Source of the DNA: Chondrus crispus
Lineage: Eukaryota; Rhodophyta; Florideophyceae; Gigartinales; Gigartinaceae
Reading direction: 5' to 3'
Length of the DNA stretch: 64,000 nt
Assembly: GCF_000350225.1 (NCBI RefSeq)
Contig: NW_005179015.1
Span: 535,716-599,715 of the forward strand
In this document: one piece after another, positions 61,509-64,000 of the stretch
How the letters are laid out: every line of letters starts with the position of its first letter
Position numbering within the stretch: position 1 is the first letter of the stretch
Position numbers and translations under genes: made by a program
Notes under the pieces: model-generated
What the model was told of the DNA's origin: nothing
The model's input: only the letters and a program-made list of their open reading frames with translations
The model's database searches: none

Positions 61509-63188
61509 ATGAGTCAAGAATACGCCACCTCGATCCGGTCCGAACCGGCGGATCCGAGGGCGGCCGCTATGCACGCACCATCACCGCCGTTCGGCGACGG
61601 CGACGCTGGTCTCCGAGACCGCGAACCGTCGCCCGAGTCCCCCGAAGGACAAGCGGCTGCGATGTTCGATCGCATCGCTGACTACATCGAGGAAGTCCGT
61701 ACTTCACTCCGTATAGACGTGACGGACGCCGTCTACTCGCGATGTATGGACGAGCTTCGCTCCCTACGTGAAGGGAGGTTCGATCGAGTCAGCCAGTCCT
61801 TGGAGAATCTCCGAGCACTAGTCGACGAGTTACACTCGCGACTGGTGCTCGTCGAAGACTCACGCCTCGCACAGCCCGTACTGCACGGGCAAGGTCGCCC
61901 CACGAGGCCGACCTCGACGAGACGTCCCGACGATCGACCGTCCCCGTCAGCAGAGCAGTTGGGTGCGTTCGCGCACCTCTCCGCCGAGCTCAACGCTACG
62001 CGACAGCGTGCTCGTGACATGGAACGGACCATGGCCGCAAGGCTGCCCGGTGCCCCCACGAGAGGGCCCGGTGGTGCCGTACCTCCGAGCGCCGTCGCTC
62101 CGGAAGGTTGGCGTCCGACTGGCGCCGACGCCAGTCGGACTGCGGAAGGAAACCGTCCTCCGATGGGCGCGAATCTCGCGTCCGAGACCCAAGCATTGCC
62201 GCCTATCCCCGTAAGTAGGCGGCAGATGGACCGCGTATCGTACGCGGACGAACAGGACCGTGGAGGAGCCGCCCGCGGATCCGGAGAACCGCTGTTCTCC
62301 GTCGATCCCCGCTGGGGCGGCTACCCGCCGGCGAGTTATGCCGAGCATCCAGGTCCGGTAGACGTCCGTACGCTACCGGTTACCTCCTTCGGTACGCTAG
62401 GTCCCGCCGAACCCGGGCTCGAGCCGGTGCATACGATGATCCAAGAGTTCAGCGCCGTCGCTGACTATCGTATGTACCGCTTGGATAACACCTCGAGGCT
62501 CGTCACCTCGGGTGACGCGGGACGGATCGCGAAGTACGTCCAACGGTGCCGTGGGATCCGTCCCACGATGAGGAGCTTTGACGGTACGGACCCGATCCAG
62601 CTCCTACCGTTCTTGAAGGATATTCGGATAACCTTCAACTCGCAACACCTGACCGAAGGTGTTGCCGTGAGAGTCCTCGCGCACTTCTTAGAGCGCGACG
62701 CGGAGCGCCTGTATACGAGTTATACGATGCGTGGCCTCCGCGCCGGCCAACTACACGACGACGTGAGTTGGCCGGGGCTCGTGAACCAGTTCCTGAAACG
62801 CTACCTAACCGACGACGTGTTAGGTGAAGCGTACGACGCTGTCGCGACGGCGCGACAGCAATCTCATGAAACGGAGAGCACGTTCGCGGACCGGCTCGAA
62901 ACGGCCGCGTTCCGGTGCACGGCAGTGTTCTCCGAACAGTCCCTCGCGCACTACTTCGTGCGGGGACTCGCTCCTGCGACCCGTGCCGCAGTTTCCGAGA
63001 CAGTGCAGCGGCTGCCGAGCCGCCAGAAGACCGACCATCCGCCGTATCGCAACGGCAGAAGGAACCACTTACCGCGCTCGAGGCGGTTTACCTCTGCCGG
63101 ATTCGAAACCGGCAGGGAGGGCTGGCAGGACTACGAAGTCCGCCGCAACAAGTTCGCCCGCCTCTACCCTCCATGTCGGGGAGGATGA
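61509..63188 (+). CDS. Gag of element 3, N-terminal and capsid-like region
   Basis: The first ATG after the PBS is at 61509; the open frame starts earlier, but that part is LTR. About 560 codons: coiled coil (YIEEVRTSLRIDVTDAVYSR, FDRVSQSLENLRALVDELHS), Pro/Arg-rich middle, then the capsid-like fold (IRPTMRSFDGTDPIQLLPFL, GVAVRVLAHFLERDAERLYT, VNQFLKRYL, FADRLETAAFRCTAVFSEQS). An indel near 63,000-63,020 shifts the frame, so the last 55 codons are probably not native. Same plan as elements 1 and 2. Confidence 0.84.
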   Translation: MSQEYATSIRSEPADPRAAAMHAPSPPFGDGDAGLRDREPSPESPEGQAAAMFDRIADYIEEVRTSLRIDVTDAVYSRCMDELRSLREGRFDRVSQSLENLRALVDELHSRLVLVEDSRLAQPVLHGQGRPTRPTSTRRPDDRPSPSAEQLGAFAHLSAELNATRQRARDMERTMAARLPGAPTRGPGGAVPPSAVAPEGWRPTGADASRTAEGNRPPMGANLASETQALPPIPVSRRQMDRVSYADEQDRGGAARGSGEPLFSVDPRWGGYPPASYAEHPGPVDVRTLPVTSFGTLGPAEPGLEPVHTMIQEFSAVADYRMYRLDNTSRLVTSGDAGRIAKYVQRCRGIRPTMRSFDGTDPIQLLPFLKDIRITFNSQHLTEGVAVRVLAHFLERDAERLYTSYTMRGLRAGQLHDDVSWPGLVNQFLKRYLTDDVLGEAYDAVATARQQSHETESTFADRLETAAFRCTAVFSEQSLAHYFVRGLAPATRAAVSETVQRLPSRQKTDHPPYRNGRRNHLPRSRRFTSAGFETGREGWQDYEVRRNKFARLYPPCRGG

Positions 63189-63255
63189 GTGGCAGGCCGA
63201 CCCTGTCCTCATTACGCAAGGAGCAGGGCCGGTAGGGGGTCGACCCCCTTCACCG

Positions 63256-64000
63256 ATGTCGACCGGAACGACGTCGAGCTACGCGACCGCGTTCGCGGCC
63301 ACTCCCAGAGCACCCAGGGGTACGGTTCCCCGGGTCGCTGAGCTCGACATCTCAAACCGAGATACCGGAGGTGAAGCCCCTCGCGTGCCCCTCCTCACCG
63401 ACGAGGAGGCGCGTCACGCGGCGACCTTCGCCTCAACGGACGGCAGCGCGTACGTGTGCTGGCTATGTCGTACGTACGGACACGCCATGTACGCCTGCCC
63501 GTTCCTGTCTCCGGAACAACGAATGTTCACGGCGTACAGGAACTACCGGTACCAGATGGAGACCCGCCCCGGGGCGCGCAATCTACTCCGGCAAGCGGTC
63601 GGCGAGGGTCGTCCCCCGCGTCAAGGTTTCCCGAATCGGTCGGGTGGGGGCGCTCGCTTCGCCCCCCGTGGAGGCGGGTATCGTCGTACCGAACTCGATC
63701 GTCGGGATCGGCCCGACTACCGCCAGGCCGACACAAGATACCCCCGCCAAGGAGGGAGAGGGGACCGAGACCGTTCTCGGTTACCCCAACAGGTACAGAA
63801 TGCGATAATGTACCTGCAAGACTGGGTAGAGGATCCGTACCCCCTACCCACGGAGGGTCACGAAGGAGAGCCGACTCGCTTCGTTCCCCATATCCTGCGA
63901 CGACCGGGCGCCGCAGGTCAAGACCCGGAAGTACCCGAGTACTTCGCCAAGGCTGCCGAGCCGCAGGGGAGGAATAGTCCCGACCCACGCGGCCGGCTAC
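63256..64000 (+). CDS. Gag zinc-knuckle region of element 3, open at the window end
   Basis: A frame open from about 63,150 to the last base, with an ATG at 63256. Residues: LTDEEARHAATFAS, then an intact CCHC knuckle CWLCRTYGHAMYAC at 63457-63498, PFLSPEQRMFTAYRNYRYQM, a basic Arg/Gly stretch (PRQGFPNRSGGGARFAPRGG) and VQNAIMYLQDWVEDPYPLPT. It continues off the right edge, where protease should follow. A frameshift separates it from the capsid-like part. Confidence 0.8.
   Translation, partial: MSTGTTSSYATAFAATPRAPRGTVPRVAELDISNRDTGGEAPRVPLLTDEEARHAATFASTDGSAYVCWLCRTYGHAMYACPFLSPEQRMFTAYRNYRYQMETRPGARNLLRQAVGEGRPPRQGFPNRSGGGARFAPRGGGYRRTELDRRDRPDYRQADTRYPRQGGRGDRDRSRLPQQVQNAIMYLQDWVEDPYPLPTEGHEGEPTRFVPHILRRPGAAGQDPEVPEYFAKAAEPQGRNSPDPRGRL

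Noticed and set aside
1..64000. tRNA or rRNA genes
   Set aside because: No cloverleaf or rRNA signature noticed. The tRNA-like 18-mers at 15418 and 61434 are primer-binding sites, not genes.

Overview
The window is eukaryotic DNA made almost entirely of nested and decaying transposable elements, with three fragments of cellular genes among them. Nothing in it looks prokaryotic: there are no operons or ribosome binding sites. The element mix is Ty3/gypsy chromoviruses, Ty1/copia, a Mutator-like element (MULE), pogo, Helitron and a Crypton-like tyrosine recombinase. With the sterol-dehydrogenase, SLC4 and TFIIS remnants, this fits an alga with a repeat-rich genome; a florideophyte red alga is my best guess, at low to moderate confidence.

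Left part (1-21,090). A pseudogene of a 3-beta-hydroxysteroid/sterol-4-alpha-carboxylate dehydrogenase runs in from the left edge. It is followed by an old gypsy element on the plus strand (822-21,090, 234-bp LTRs). Its gag is split by a young chromovirus on the minus strand, called element 1 (1434-16,400, LTRs about 961-966 bp, perfect 5-bp target duplication ACTAT). Element 1 has gag, protease, RT-RNase H, integrase and chromodomain on the minus strand, then about 4 kb without a recognisable gene, then a long ORF on the opposite strand next to its 3' LTR.

Middle part (21,091-31,870). A tyrosine-recombinase gene on the minus strand is split by a solo LTR (26,686-27,662) and by a pogo-like transposon (21,600-26,612). 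The pogo element in turn carries three more solo LTRs. Most boundaries are fixed by target duplications or terminal repeats, and the recombinase frame closes when the insertions are removed in silico. A degenerate minus-strand coding stretch, a Helitron helicase tail and a copia LTR follow.

MULE (about 31,870-40,675). Its ends are rich in GGGYGAC motifs. Inside are a cysteine-protease-like gene, a TFIIS zinc-ribbon fragment, the C-terminal part of an SLC4 bicarbonate/borate transporter on the minus strand, a coiled-coil ORF and a MULE transposase with a SWIM finger. This looks like a gene-capturing (Pack-MULE-like) element.

Right part (40,676-64,000). A worn copia element (about 41,020-46,195) is followed by a Helitron whose N-terminal ORF is split by a second chromovirus, element 2 (46,942-57,952, TSD CAAAT). 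Element 2 also has an ORF antisense to pol beside its 3' LTR, and its product resembles that of element 1. The Helitron resumes at 57,958 and ends shortly after the HUH motif of its Rep domain. A third gypsy-type element starts at 60,751 (LTR, primer-binding site, gag) and runs off the right edge.

The leading novelty candidate is the antisense accessory ORF shared by the two chromoviruses. Next are the MULE gene captures and the five-insertion nest in the tyrosine-recombinase gene.
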